Assembly (NCBI GenBank): GCA_031556475.1
Contig: JAVBSY010000008.1
Coordinates: forward strand, 93,080-157,079
Length of the DNA stretch: 64,000 bases
Direction of reading: 5' to 3'
Source: Azoarcus sp031556475
Lineage (GTDB): Bacteria > Pseudomonadota > Gammaproteobacteria > Burkholderiales > Rhodocyclaceae
Shown here: positions 7,321-16,300 of the stretch, in pieces
Layout of the letters: every line of letters starts with the position of its first letter
How positions within the stretch are numbered: position 1 is the first letter of the stretch
Position numbers and translations under genes: made by a program
The notes under the pieces: generated by a model
The model's input: only the letters and a program-made list of their open reading frames with translations
What the model was told of the DNA's origin: nothing
The model's database searches: none

Positions 7321-8319
7321 ATGTTCAGAGAGACAGTGTTCAGATGGGAGCGAGCAAGGAAGCAGTCACTGCTGAAGGGCGATTTGAGCACTGCACGTGC
7401 GGCGCAAGCAGAGATAGAGCAAGCGTTTCGGGCAACTACGATAAGCATCCCGGCGAGTATTCCGCAATACATCAAGCTTGCTCGCATGGGGTACAAAATG
7501 ATTCGACAGATCGTTTGTCAGACCGATGAAACGTCGTTGGAAGATCATGTCACGGACAAAGACTTTGACGAGCTTAAGATCTTTGTTGGGAATCTGTTCG
7601 GTGTGAACCTAGGCAAGACAACACTCGTGCGGGTTCCAGCAAATCTGCTGTCGCAGTGGTCGTCTGGGGAATCGCCGGAGGCCACAGCGATAAGCTGTGG
7701 CATGGACGAGCACCTGATTATGCTACCGGATTCTGGTTTTCAGTCGCTCGATCTTGTCGCGCATGAACTAGGCCATGCCGCAGAGTTCATCATTCGGAGA
7801 CAGCTTGGGACCGACTGGAGCGTGCTCAACCGGCCTATCGTTTCCGAGACTATGGCTTACTATGCACAATTCCATCACCTTCTAACTTATGGCACCGCTA
7901 ATCGCAGACGAGGAGCTCTTGGCGCCTTCCTGGTTCCCTATCTGGTGACTCAATATGCGTTTGCCGCGGACGAAGATGAGCACTGCAAACAGGTGCGGAA
8001 TGCGCTTCAAACCGAACGATTTTCGGCATTCAGAAAGGTTGATGTATTCACCTTGGACATTTTGGAGCGGTTCCTTCAGCCATATGAAGGTCGCTCCCTG
8101 CAAGAAATTTATTTCTCTCCCATCGAATTACGATTCAGCATCCCACTTGCATTGAAACTGCTGGGTAGGCCAAACGCAATGCACAGCCTCGCAATTGCAA
8201 ACTTTGATGTCCCGTTTGTCGACATTTTTCAAGAACACGAGCTCGACCACGACGAACTGCTGGATTTCACAGACCTGGATTCATTGTTTGCCTCGTTCAT
8301 AGCCGGCTGTCAGCACTGA
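7321..8319 (+). CDS. Compact HExxH metallopeptidase, M3-like
   Basis: A ~332-aa protein. LVAHELGHAAEFIIRRQLG at about residue 145 carries the HExxH zinc motif, and PIVSETMAYYAQ, about 25 residues later, supplies the Glu ligand. This spacing resembles M3 (oligoendopeptidase F/thimet) peptidases, which are usually near 600 aa, so this is a minimal or divergent member. The remainder is helical with no signal peptide, implying a cytosolic protein. I chose ATG 7321 because AAGGA lies 6 nt upstream; the frame itself opens at GTG 7210. It stands alone between a toxin-antitoxin pair and a helicase. Substrate unknown; a defence or stress role is only a guess. Confidence 0.65.
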   Translation: MFRETVFRWERARKQSLLKGDLSTARAAQAEIEQAFRATTISIPASIPQYIKLARMGYKMIRQIVCQTDETSLEDHVTDKDFDELKIFVGNLFGVNLGKTTLVRVPANLLSQWSSGESPEATAISCGMDEHLIMLPDSGFQSLDLVAHELGHAAEFIIRRQLGTDWSVLNRPIVSETMAYYAQFHHLLTYGTANRRRGALGAFLVPYLVTQYAFAADEDEHCKQVRNALQTERFSAFRKVDVFTLDILERFLQPYEGRSLQEIYFSPIELRFSIPLALKLLGRPNAMHSLAIANFDVPFVDIFQEHELDHDELLDFTDLDSLFASFIAGCQH

Positions 8320-8430
8320 GCGACTAATCACAACTTCCCCAATACATCACCGGACAAAGCATCCGGCAACCTCACTGACGGGAAAACCGAGTACAAGCGG
8401 GCCAACTGAGGGGGTTGCTACACTTGGCTG

Positions 8431-10416
8431 TCATGATGCACAGCGCGTCTGGCCAACACCGAGCCGCGCCATCAGCGCCTGTTGCATCGCCCGCTCGTCG
8501 CCAGCGGCGTCGATCAGTTCGTTCTCCACGCCGGTCTTCGCCTCCAGCAGCCGGTAGAGTTCTTCATCCAGGGTTCCGGGAATCAACGGAACGATCACCA
8601 GCACGCGCCGTTTCTGGCCGTTCCGGTAGGCGCGGTCTTCGGCCTGGCGCTTGAGTGCTGGCGTCCAGGGCAGCCCGGCGAAAACGACATGGTTGGCCGC
8701 GGTGAGCGTGATACCAACACCGGCCGCGCCCGAGGTTCCGATGAAAACACGCACGGCCGGATCGTTCTGGAAGCGGTCGACCGCCTGCTGGCGTTTGAAC
8801 GACGTGTCCGAGCCCGTGATCGAGACGCAACCGACGCCCTCCTCTTTCAATGCAACGCGCAGCGCCTCGACGCTGCCCACGTATTCGCAGAACACGAGCA
8901 GCTTGTCGTCGTCGGCCAGGCCTCGGACGAGCTCGAGCACATAGTCGATCTTGAGCGTTTCCAGGCACTGCCTGAGCGCGGTGATCTTGGGCAATGATCC
9001 CAATATCGGATCCCTCAGTATCCGCTTGTACTCTTCCCGGCCGCAGGCCGGCTCGATGTAGCGAACCTCGTGCAGCTTGTCGGGAAGGTTTTTCAGGACG
9101 TCCTTCTTGCGCCGGAGCATCCAGGTTGCCACCTGTTCGCCCAGGCGCTGACGCGCCGCCGGCGAGCCGCAGTAGCTGCTGTGGAACTCGGACAACGGCA
9201 GCAGGCCGATCGGATGGCCGGACAGGCGCAGCAAGGTGTGCAGTTCGCTTTCCCGATTCAGTACCGGCGTGCCGGTGAGCAGGAAGCGCCGCTCGATGCG
9301 CTGCGACAGCATGAGGGCGTTACGGGTGCGGTTGACGTCGTGTTCTTTCAGATAGTGCGCTTCGTCGATCACCATGACCTGGTACAAAACCCGTTCGCGC
9401 ACCAGGCGCCCGAGGCGCTCGAAGGTGCAGACGTGCCAGCGGGCAGCTGCCAGGTGTTCGATTGATGCCTCGCCGACCAGGGCTACCACCGCATCGGGCA
9501 GCACGGTATTCACTTCGCGCTGCCAGTTGATGCGCAGACTTGCCGGGCACACGATGAGAATCTTGCCGGCGCTGGCAGCCAGGTGCGCGGCCGTCACCGC
9601 CTGGCGCGATTTGCCCAGCCCCATGTCGTCGGCGAGCAGGGCCGAGGAGGCGCCGAGAAGGTGGCGCACGCCCTCCTCCTGGAAATCGTACAGGCCGAAT
9701 GTGCGCACCACTTCGCGCAGGCGTGCTTCGTCGATCGGCAGTGCCGTCACGGCCGAGCCGGTCGCGGTAACGAAACTGCTGCCCGTCTCCCCTACTCCAC
9801 GGCCGCTGGCGGATTCGGGCGGTGCGCCGGAAACCGTCAGGGCGAAATCGCTTTCGGAAGGTGAAGACAGATCCTCCAGCGTGACTTTCTGATCGTGCAG
9901 ATACACCAAGTGCGCGGGAATGCCGGCGACACGTGTGAGCGTTTCATACAGGCGCTCGAGCGGTGCATCGACGGCCCACGCCGAGGCAGGCCTGTGCCAC
10001 ACCGCCCGCAGTATGCGCAGCGCCTGGGTGGTAAGCGGGTCGAACGCCGACTGGAATACGTGGCCACCGGCTTCGAGCGGAATCAGTTGCGCTTCCAGGT
10101 GGGCGACGAAGCGCTCGGGGTCGGCGTTACGCCAGGCGGCGAGCGCGCGATCGCGCAGCCCTTCCGCTTCGAAGGTCGGACTGCGTTGCAGCACATCGGG
10201 CAAGTGGGCGAGCACACGGTCGCGGAAATCTTGATTCGAGAACACCCACATTCGGGCGCCGTTCCATGCCCCTCCCCAGCCGCGCATCAAGTCGCGCGCC
10301 TGCGGATAGAACGGCACGGTCAGGCCGATGCGCAGGCCGTCCGACGCGACCTGGGTGGCAAACGGCTTGCGCGCCGGGGCGACGGGCGCGAGACCGGGTA
10401 GAACGGCCGTGCTCAG
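8431..10416 (-). CDS. SNF2-family helicase-like ATPase with HARP-like N-terminus
   Basis: A superfamily 2 SNF2 ATPase. Motif I is ADDMGLGKSRQAV, motif II VIDEAHYLKEHD, motif III LLTGTPVLNRESELHTLL. The C-terminal lobe has VRVFIGTSGAAGVGITLTAANHVVF and AEDRAYRNGQKRRV (motifs V and VI). The N-terminal ~200 residues begin LRIGLTVPFYPQARDLMRGW and contain MWVFSNQDFRDRV, like the HARP domain of annealing helicases. GTG 10317 would cut the first strand of that domain. The frame stays open to a CTG at 10416 preceded at 7 nt by AAAGGA, so CTG may be the true start. Such ICE-borne SNF2 proteins are thought to act on DNA; role unproven. Confidence 0.9.
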   Translation of the reverse strand: MSTAVLPGLAPVAPARKPFATQVASDGLRIGLTVPFYPQARDLMRGWGGAWNGARMWVFSNQDFRDRVLAHLPDVLQRSPTFEAEGLRDRALAAWRNADPERFVAHLEAQLIPLEAGGHVFQSAFDPLTTQALRILRAVWHRPASAWAVDAPLERLYETLTRVAGIPAHLVYLHDQKVTLEDLSSPSESDFALTVSGAPPESASGRGVGETGSSFVTATGSAVTALPIDEARLREVVRTFGLYDFQEEGVRHLLGASSALLADDMGLGKSRQAVTAAHLAASAGKILIVCPASLRINWQREVNTVLPDAVVALVGEASIEHLAAARWHVCTFERLGRLVRERVLYQVMVIDEAHYLKEHDVNRTRNALMLSQRIERRFLLTGTPVLNRESELHTLLRLSGHPIGLLPLSEFHSSYCGSPAARQRLGEQVATWMLRRKKDVLKNLPDKLHEVRYIEPACGREEYKRILRDPILGSLPKITALRQCLETLKIDYVLELVRGLADDDKLLVFCEYVGSVEALRVALKEEGVGCVSITGSDTSFKRQQAVDRFQNDPAVRVFIGTSGAAGVGITLTAANHVVFAGLPWTPALKRQAEDRAYRNGQKRRVLVIVPLIPGTLDEELYRLLEAKTGVENELIDAAGDERAMQQALMARLGVGQTRCAS

Positions 10417-10478
10417 AGGGCAATCCTTTGGGTGGGATCGACGACAGGACCGTTTTTATATGTATTCAGCCGTTTTCT

Positions 10479-10511
10479 TTGGCTTGGCGTATATACTTGC
10501 ATATATATGAT
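10479..10511 (+). promoter_or_regulatory. Promoter of the first vapBC pair
   Basis: Two overlapping solutions are visible: TTGGCT (10479-10484) with TATATA (10502-10507) at 17-bp spacing, or TTGGCG (10484-10489) with TATGAT (10506-10511) at 16 bp. The alternating TATATA sequence around 10490-10509 is partly self-complementary and may be the VapB operator. Confidence 0.45.
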
Positions 10512-10532
10512 AAACAGCAGGAGCGATTCAAA

Positions 10533-10811
10533 ATGACCGAGATGCGCATTGCCAAGCTATTCAAAAACGGCGGCAGCCAAGCGGTTCGCCTCCCGGCAGA
10601 ATTCCGTTTCGAGGGCGATGAGGTTTATGCCACACGTGACGACGCGACCGGCGACGTCGTGCTGTCGAACCGGCCGGGCGCCGAGACGTGGAGCGTGTTT
10701 TTCGAGTTACTGCATTCCACCGAGGTGCCGGCCGACTTCATGACCGAACGCCCGCTCAATGTGCCGCCACTGGAGCGCGGCATATTCGATGACGTCACCG
10801 GGAACCGGTGA
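10533..10811 (+). CDS. vapB: VapB-type antitoxin (AbrB-like)
   Basis: A ~92-aa antitoxin. The N-terminal swapped-hairpin AbrB/MazE-like DNA-binding domain reads RIAKLFKNGGSQAVRLPAEFRF, diagnostic for VapB. The C-terminal tail binds and inhibits the PIN toxin. CAGGAG lies 9 nt before the ATG. The stop codon lies inside the first codons of vapC, so the two are translationally coupled. The -10 region and a near-palindromic TATATA tract just upstream should be its autoregulated promoter. Confidence 0.9.
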   Translation: MTEMRIAKLFKNGGSQAVRLPAEFRFEGDEVYATRDDATGDVVLSNRPGAETWSVFFELLHSTEVPADFMTERPLNVPPLERGIFDDVTGNR

Positions 10812-11215
10812 CCATGCTTCACATGCTCGATACCGACACCGTCAGCTATCTCATCAAGGGGAAATCGCCGACGGTCGAAAATCGCTTGGCAGCCCTTGCG
10901 CCGTCCATGGTTTGCATTTCGGTGATGACGCGAGCCGAACTGCAATACGGGCTCAAACGGCTGCCTGCCGATCATCGCCTTCACCTGGCGGTACGCCAGT
11001 TTCTCAAGATCGTCCGCATCTTGCCGTGGGACACGGAAGCGGCCGACTGGTACGCCGACATCCGCCATCAGCTTGTCAGTACCGGACAGCCGATCGGTGA
11101 ATTGGACATGATGATCGCCGCCCACTCGCTCTCGGCCGGCGCGGTCCTGGTCACAAACAACCATCGCCATTACGAACGGATCGAAGCGCCGCTGATCCTG
11201 GAAAACTGGGTATAA
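10808..11215 (+). CDS. vapC: VapC PIN-domain ribonuclease toxin
   Basis: A PIN domain of ~135 aa. The acidic residues that bind metal are visible in MLDTDTVSYLIKG (Asp), VMTRAELQYGLK (Glu), LPWDTEAADWYADI (Asp) and GELDMMIAAHSL (Asp). VapC toxins cleave tRNA or rRNA. The gene starts at GTG 10808 or ATG 10814, overlapping the vapB stop. The pair probably stabilises the element by post-segregational killing. Confidence 0.93.
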   Translation: MTMLHMLDTDTVSYLIKGKSPTVENRLAALAPSMVCISVMTRAELQYGLKRLPADHRLHLAVRQFLKIVRILPWDTEAADWYADIRHQLVSTGQPIGELDMMIAAHSLSAGAVLVTNNHRHYERIEAPLILENWV

Positions 11216-11248
11216 GCGCCCATTGGTGCTGTGACCATGAAAGGCTCT

Positions 11249-11548
11249 TTACCACCGACTCACCCCCTTATTGAAGGCGGCGCGCAGGGCTTCCGTCTGT
11301 TCGCCTGGGAGTGGTGCGTTATTCAGAACGTACATATACCGTAGCGCCTGGTCGGCAATGTCGGATCCGAACTCCTGGGCAAGCCGTTCGGAAAACTGTG
11401 CCTCGCCCTCGTTTCCAACGTAGAGCAGCACCGTTTCCCGTAGGCGAAGCGGGCCAAGCATGGCGCCGAGCGTGGCTGCCCGCACTTGCTGTAGCTCTGC
11501 CCGTGCTCTCTGCAATTCGGTTCGCAATCCGGCGACAAGTTGTTCCAT
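11249..11548 (-). CDS. Hypothetical 99-aa protein at the end of the transfer operon
   Basis: Not recognised. A strong GAGGGGGGAG Shine-Dalgarno precedes the ATG. The N-terminal ~30 residues form a coiled coil (LVAGLRTELQRARAELQQVRA), followed by a small globular part (LLYVGNEGEAQFSERLAQEFG, DQALRYMYVLNNAPL). No signal peptide or membrane helix. Same strand as, and 38 nt after, the 94-aa gene upstream; probably the last gene of the large minus-strand transfer unit. Confidence 0.6.
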   Translation of the reverse strand: MEQLVAGLRTELQRARAELQQVRAATLGAMLGPLRLRETVLLYVGNEGEAQFSERLAQEFGSDIADQALRYMYVLNNAPLPGEQTEALRAAFNKGVSRW

Positions 11549-11586
11549 CGTTTCCGCTCCCCCCTCACGTCGTGGGCGATGTGTTT

Positions 11587-11874
11587 TCAGTTTCTGCCTG
11601 CGTTTTGAATCGTCTTCGGCCTATCTGCCCCCAGTACCTCTCTCATGCTTTTGCGCAGCACCGACAACTGTTCCATGTAATCTCGCACACGCCGTTCGTC
11701 CCCTCCGTCGAGGGTCAATGCCTCCCATGCGCAATGCACGCCGTAAGCCCAAGCGCGGAACAAGCGGGCATCTTCCTCGGGGAGCGAAACTGTCCTGAGC
11801 ACAAGGAACTGGATCAGGCACGCCGTTTCCCGTGTGATCTCTTCATGCGTCCAGATCGGTGTCTTCTTTCCCAT
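11587..11874 (-). CDS. Hypothetical 94-aa soluble protein
   Basis: Not recognised. The ATG at 11874 lies 2 nt after the stop codon of the membrane protein upstream, so the two are coupled. Helical and charged: THEEITRETACLIQFLVLRTVSLPEEDARLFRAWAYGVHCAWEAL, then MEQLSVLRKSMREVLG. The longer frame upstream of 11874 has random composition and overlaps the neighbouring gene, so it is not coding. Confidence 0.6.
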   Translation of the reverse strand: MGKKTPIWTHEEITRETACLIQFLVLRTVSLPEEDARLFRAWAYGVHCAWEALTLDGGDERRVRDYMEQLSVLRKSMREVLGADRPKTIQNAGRN

Positions 11875-11876
11875 GG

Positions 11877-12359
11877 CTATCGATCGACCGATCGGGCCGA
11901 CATGGCTTCCACTACCCGGAATTGCCGTCTGCGCTGCATCGGCGTTTCGCCGACTTCGATGGCGGCGATCTGTCCCGACCGATCGGAGATCACGAAGCCC
12001 GCGGTTCTCAACTGCGCCAGGTACAAATACTGTTCGACGCTTCGCGTTTCGGGCAGCACACTCCAGACACGGAATCCCTCTCGATAGGCGCGGTCGATCC
12101 GCTCTTGCATGCGCGAGGCGTCTTCGGTTTCGGCCTCCACTTTCGGCTCGGCCGCATGGACCGACAGCATCGCAAACAGCGCCAAGCACCCCAGCGTGGC
12201 AAGCATCACCAACGCAAACTGGCCTTTTGCGTCTGGGCCGAGAAGCGGCACCATTTCAGAACCAAGTACAAAACCGGCTTGTATCAGTATCACAGCCATC
12301 AACGCAGACGGCGCGACCGACACCCATCGTTTCCATAGCCATGCCAGCGCCGGTTTCAT
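11877..12359 (-). CDS. Hypothetical inner-membrane protein, 160 aa
   Basis: Not recognised. Two hydrophobic segments near the N-terminus (SALMAVILIQAGFVLGS and FALVMLATLGCLALFAMLSV) are followed by a charged cytosolic or periplasmic domain with EAETEDASRMQERIDRAYREGFRVW. It overlaps the end of the OmpA-like gene by 4 nt (ATGA). The context suggests an envelope protein accessory to the transfer apparatus. Confidence 0.65.
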   Translation of the reverse strand: MKPALAWLWKRWVSVAPSALMAVILIQAGFVLGSEMVPLLGPDAKGQFALVMLATLGCLALFAMLSVHAAEPKVEAETEDASRMQERIDRAYREGFRVWSVLPETRSVEQYLYLAQLRTAGFVISDRSGQIAAIEVGETPMQRRRQFRVVEAMSARSVDR

Positions 12360-13099
12360 TCCTTTCTCTCCGGTACATCGATCGCACCGCCTTCTAGCGC
12401 GATCTCGACGCGACGGGCGCGGGAACGGGCGTCGGCCGGCGCGTTTGTGCCAAGCACTTCGGGGCGCGGCATGGCTGGTGCGGTGTCGACGTGGATCTCG
12501 AAGCGCGCCTCGATCCCGTGTTCCTGCAACGCGGCCACCACCGCCATCGCGCGCCGTTCGGCCAGTGCGCGATTGAACGCGGTCGGGCCGGTTTCATCGG
12601 TGCAGCCGGTGACGACGATGCGCTCCAGTCCGGCAAGGCGCGGCGCGAGAGCACGCACCGTGGCGCGCGCACGCGCATCGAGCCGGTAGCCATTGCGCGC
12701 GAAAAACAGCGCGGGCAGTGGCGCGACGGTCTGCGGCCGGGAGGTTTCCGACGTGCGCGCGGCGGAAGGAACGGGATGTGCCGGCATCGGTTCGGCTGCC
12801 GCGCCAGGTGCGGGCAGAGGGAGTGACGCCCCCGTACCCGATTCCGCCCGGCGCTGGGTCTTGGGCGTGGGCACGGTAATGGTGCGGCGGTAGTCGAGTG
12901 CGGCGGCGTGCCCCTCGCCCTGGTAGTAATCCGCCGGCAGCGGCGGTGGAGCGGATGAGGTCGATGCGCAGCCGGCGAGCATCGCCGCTGCCGCATAGAG
13001 CCCCGCACGCCCCTTGACGTCAGCCGCGTGGGCGCGGAAGATGGAAGCAAAATGGCATATGCCGTTACCGTTGTTATAGGGGATATAAGGGAGAAACAT
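12356..13099 (-). CDS. OmpA-like outer-membrane lipoprotein of the transfer operon
   Basis: The C-terminal ~110 residues are an OmpA/MotB peptidoglycan-binding domain: LFFARNGYRLDARARATVRALAPRL, then IVVTGCTDETGP and FNRALAERRAMAVVAALQEHGI, ending in RSRARRVEIALE. A signal segment with a lipobox (LAGC, Cys at about residue 44 from ATG 13099) is followed by a Pro/Ala-rich linker. It should sit in the outer membrane and hold peptidoglycan. Its place after traG is shared with other ICE transfer regions. ATG 13099 abuts the divergent small gene at 13101; the true start is uncertain because the segment before the lipobox is unusually long. Confidence 0.8.
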   Translation of the reverse strand: MFLPYIPYNNGNGICHFASIFRAHAADVKGRAGLYAAAAMLAGCASTSSAPPPLPADYYQGEGHAAALDYRRTITVPTPKTQRRAESGTGASLPLPAPGAAAEPMPAHPVPSAARTSETSRPQTVAPLPALFFARNGYRLDARARATVRALAPRLAGLERIVVTGCTDETGPTAFNRALAERRAMAVVAALQEHGIEARFEIHVDTAPAMPRPEVLGTNAPADARSRARRVEIALEGGAIDVPERKE

Positions 13100-13100
13100 C

Positions 13101-13382
13101 GTGACTCCTATCGCAAATCCTGCCGTGGCTTTTCTGTTCATCCTGCTGCTGCTTGTCGGCGTGGTCGTGTTCGTCTGGATGCGGGCACCGGAGGCGGCTT
13201 CTGAGCCGGTGAAACTTTCTGAATCTGGGCACACGACTGTCGCTGGTGAGGATAAAAACGCGGTGGATTGGCTCGTCTACCCCGACTACGAACAGTTGGA
13301 CTGGATGGAAGAGTGTCTCGGAGCGCCAATCGGCATTACCGAATGGCCTCAAGTGCGGATTCCAATCAGAAAGAAGACCTGA
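13101..13382 (+). CDS. Small single-pass membrane protein, opposite strand to tra genes
   Basis: Starts with GTG after AAGGGAGA. The N-terminal segment AFLFILLLLVGVVVFVW is a clear transmembrane helix, followed by a ~65-aa acidic soluble part (NAVDWLVYPDYEQLDWMEECLGAPIGITEW). No family recognised. It fills the gap between traG and the OmpA-like gene and would be the only plus-strand gene in a 23-kb minus-strand block. A membrane-anchored inhibitor or entry-exclusion-like role is conceivable but unsupported. Confidence 0.5.
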   Translation: MTPIANPAVAFLFILLLLVGVVVFVWMRAPEAASEPVKLSESGHTTVAGEDKNAVDWLVYPDYEQLDWMEECLGAPIGITEWPQVRIPIRKKT

Positions 13383-13399
13383 TCGCCTGTTCGTCCGGC

Positions 13400-16300
13400 T
13401 CATTTCTCCTCCCCGCGCTCTTTTGCCCGTGTTTCCTCTGCCTTTTTCGCCGCCTCAACCGCTGGGCTTCCTTCCATCTGTTTCGTCCACTCTTCCGCCG
13501 CAGCACTGACCTTCGCGGCGTTTTCGTTCTCGATCGTCTTCTTTACGCCTTCGGTGGTCACCATGCCGCCGACGGCATCCACGGTGCGCTGATTACCGAG
13601 ATCGACGTTGTACGGCGACACGTGTGCACCGGCTTCGTCGATGCGCGCCTGTCCTTCCACACGGCTTTGCGCGCCCTCCTCGCGCATGTGCTCGATCTCG
13701 GCCTTCGCGCGTTCGCGCCCCTGATCGTCGAGTGTGCGCAGTCGGGCGAGGTCGCTGGCCGGGTCGGCATAGCCGCGCACTTCCGTTGCCTCCACACCGG
13801 CGCGGTGTCCGGCGTAGTCGGCCGCGACCGCGCCGGCATCGACCGTCCGTCCGTCCAGTTCGGGCTTGCCTGCCTCGTAGGTGCCGCGCAGCAGGTTGGG
13901 ATTGTTCGTGCCGGCGCTGATCGCTGGCGTCTTCGCGTCCGGCCCCATGCCATCGAACAGCAGGAAACTCGGTTGGCCGTCCGGCCCGGCTGGGCCGACG
14001 CCGCCTGCGGCGAAGAAGCGGTTGCCCCATTCCTGGATCTCCTGCCCGGACAGGCTGCCGGGCTGTACGTGGTTCTGGGCGAGGAAGCGATGGAACTCCG
14101 GCGTCCAATCGAGCTTGCCCGACAGGGCCGCGCTCTTGACCTTGGCAGCCGACTCCTCGTAGCGGTGCGCTTCCTCGTATTTGCGCGCCGAGGCCTCGCT
14201 GTACCCGATCGCCTCGCGCCGGCTCGCCTCGAGGCGGCTCGCGCTTTCCTCGCCAGCCGAAGATGAATGGCGGAATTCGTCCGAGCGGGTATAGCTCTCG
14301 ACTAGCTTGCGGGTGTCGGTGACGCCAGCTTCCTGGGCTGTGGCCATGGCTTTGTTAACCGATTCGCTGATGCCGCTCGTGCTTGTCTGAGTACCTCTCG
14401 CACTAGCATTGGCACCTAGGCTGCCTCCCAGACGCCCCCCTAGTGCCGATTGGGCCATAGACACTCCAGCAGTCATGCCCCCGGTCAAAGCCGCACTGAG
14501 CACGCGCGCAGCAGTTTCGTCATCCTTGATTCCCAACTCATGCTTCAATTGATCGGTTGCTTTTACCGCCGCACTCATCTGCGCATCACGCCCGCTGCCC
14601 ACACTGCCGGCGATGCCTTCGCTGCCGGCCGATGTAGCGCCGTGCGTGCGCGCATGCGATACCGCCGAGGCGAATGCACTGTCCCAGCTTTCGGTGGCGC
14701 GTTTTTCGAGCGAGGACGCTTCGCTTGCGGTATTGGCCGACATCGTGCCCAGCCGGCTGGCGATCTCGCCCGAGGATCCCAGCGCGAGTCGGCTCGATCC
14801 GACGTTTTCCGTGAAACGAAAATCGCCGCTGCGCAGGTTCGTGGTGGTGGTGCCGAGCATGGTGCTGGCCGTGCTCATGTAGGCGTCGCTGCGGTTCGGG
14901 GCGAGTTGCTGCTGGTCCAGACTGACGTTGCCGGACAGATCGCCCGCACGGGCAGCGCCCGCGCCAGCGGCAGCACTGGCCGCGCCCATGGCGCCGATGC
15001 CGACGTTGGCGAGCCGGTTCATACCGAACACGACCGCACTGGCGATCAGCGGCACCGCGGTGGCCAGATAGCCGACCATCGAGAGTTCGGACACGCCGTT
15101 CTGGTAGATCGAGTCGGCCGACAGCAGTGTGAGCCCTTGCACCCCGCCGGCGTAGCCAGCCGCGGCCATGTTCTTCGCCGCGACCGTACCTGCGACGTAG
15201 TTGAGCACGGCGTAGATCGGGGGCCACAACGCCACCCAGATGAGCGCGAGCACATAGGACTTGAGTAGCTGCAGCGCCTGTAGTTCGCCGAAGAGCATCG
15301 CCATCAGCATGACGAAGGGGAACAGGGCGTAGCACAACGCTTCGACGCTGTTGCGAAGCAGCGGCAGCGTGTCTTCGGCCATCTTGCCCGAGGTGCCGTA
15401 CTGCGCGTTGAAGCTTGCCGCCGCCTGCGCCTTGCCCATGGCCAGCATCATCGCGGAAGGGTCGTTGGTGCGTTGAGAGAGCACGACGCCAGCGTCGCGC
15501 ACGGCGTTGATGAGCGCGTTCTGGCGGATGAGCGCGGCGGCGTCGGCCGAGGCCTCGCCGATGCGCGCACGCGCGTAGGCCGCATTCATCTGGTCGGAGA
15601 AGGTCTCGATCGTCTGCGCCACCGTGGCGGCGTCGTTGCTCTGGAACACCCCGGCCAGGCCGTTGTTCAGTTTCAGCCCGAGCGTGGCGAGCAGGTTCTT
15701 GGTGTTGGCCGGCTCGAGCGCCGAGAGCTTGGCGTAGGCCTGGGGGCACGGAAACGAATCGACCGAACCGTCCTCGACGGTAAGTTGTGTATAGCGCGCC
15801 GGGTTGGTGTTGTCCATCAGCGCCCAGACGTTGGTCGAACTGACGAAATCCTTTGCCGGGATGTAGCCCTGGCTGATGTCGTAGATCGTGCAGTTGGCGA
15901 TGAAGTTGGTAATGTCGGCGCGGAAAGCCGGATCGGCATAGACCGCGCCGCGCGATTCCTTGATGAGCCTTGAACCGAACATCAGGCCGGTCTTCTGGTA
16001 GGTCAGATCGGCCGGCAGCACGGCGACGCTGGTGCCGAGCGCGGAGGGCAGGTTCTGGAAGGCGGTCTCGAACAGTTCGGTAAGCACGTTGCCCACGTCG
16101 CTCACCAGCGAGGCGAGCGACGCGATGCCCCATGACACGTTGTCGATGACGACCGGCGCCTGTGTGCCGGTCTTGTCGACGATGTGCACGGTCGAGGTGG
16201 GCACGACCAGTATGGCGTTGATGAGCATGATCGACAGCAGCCATTTCGGCCCATGCAAGCGGTTGTTGGCCAGCGCCATCGCCGCCAGCGCGCAGATGAA

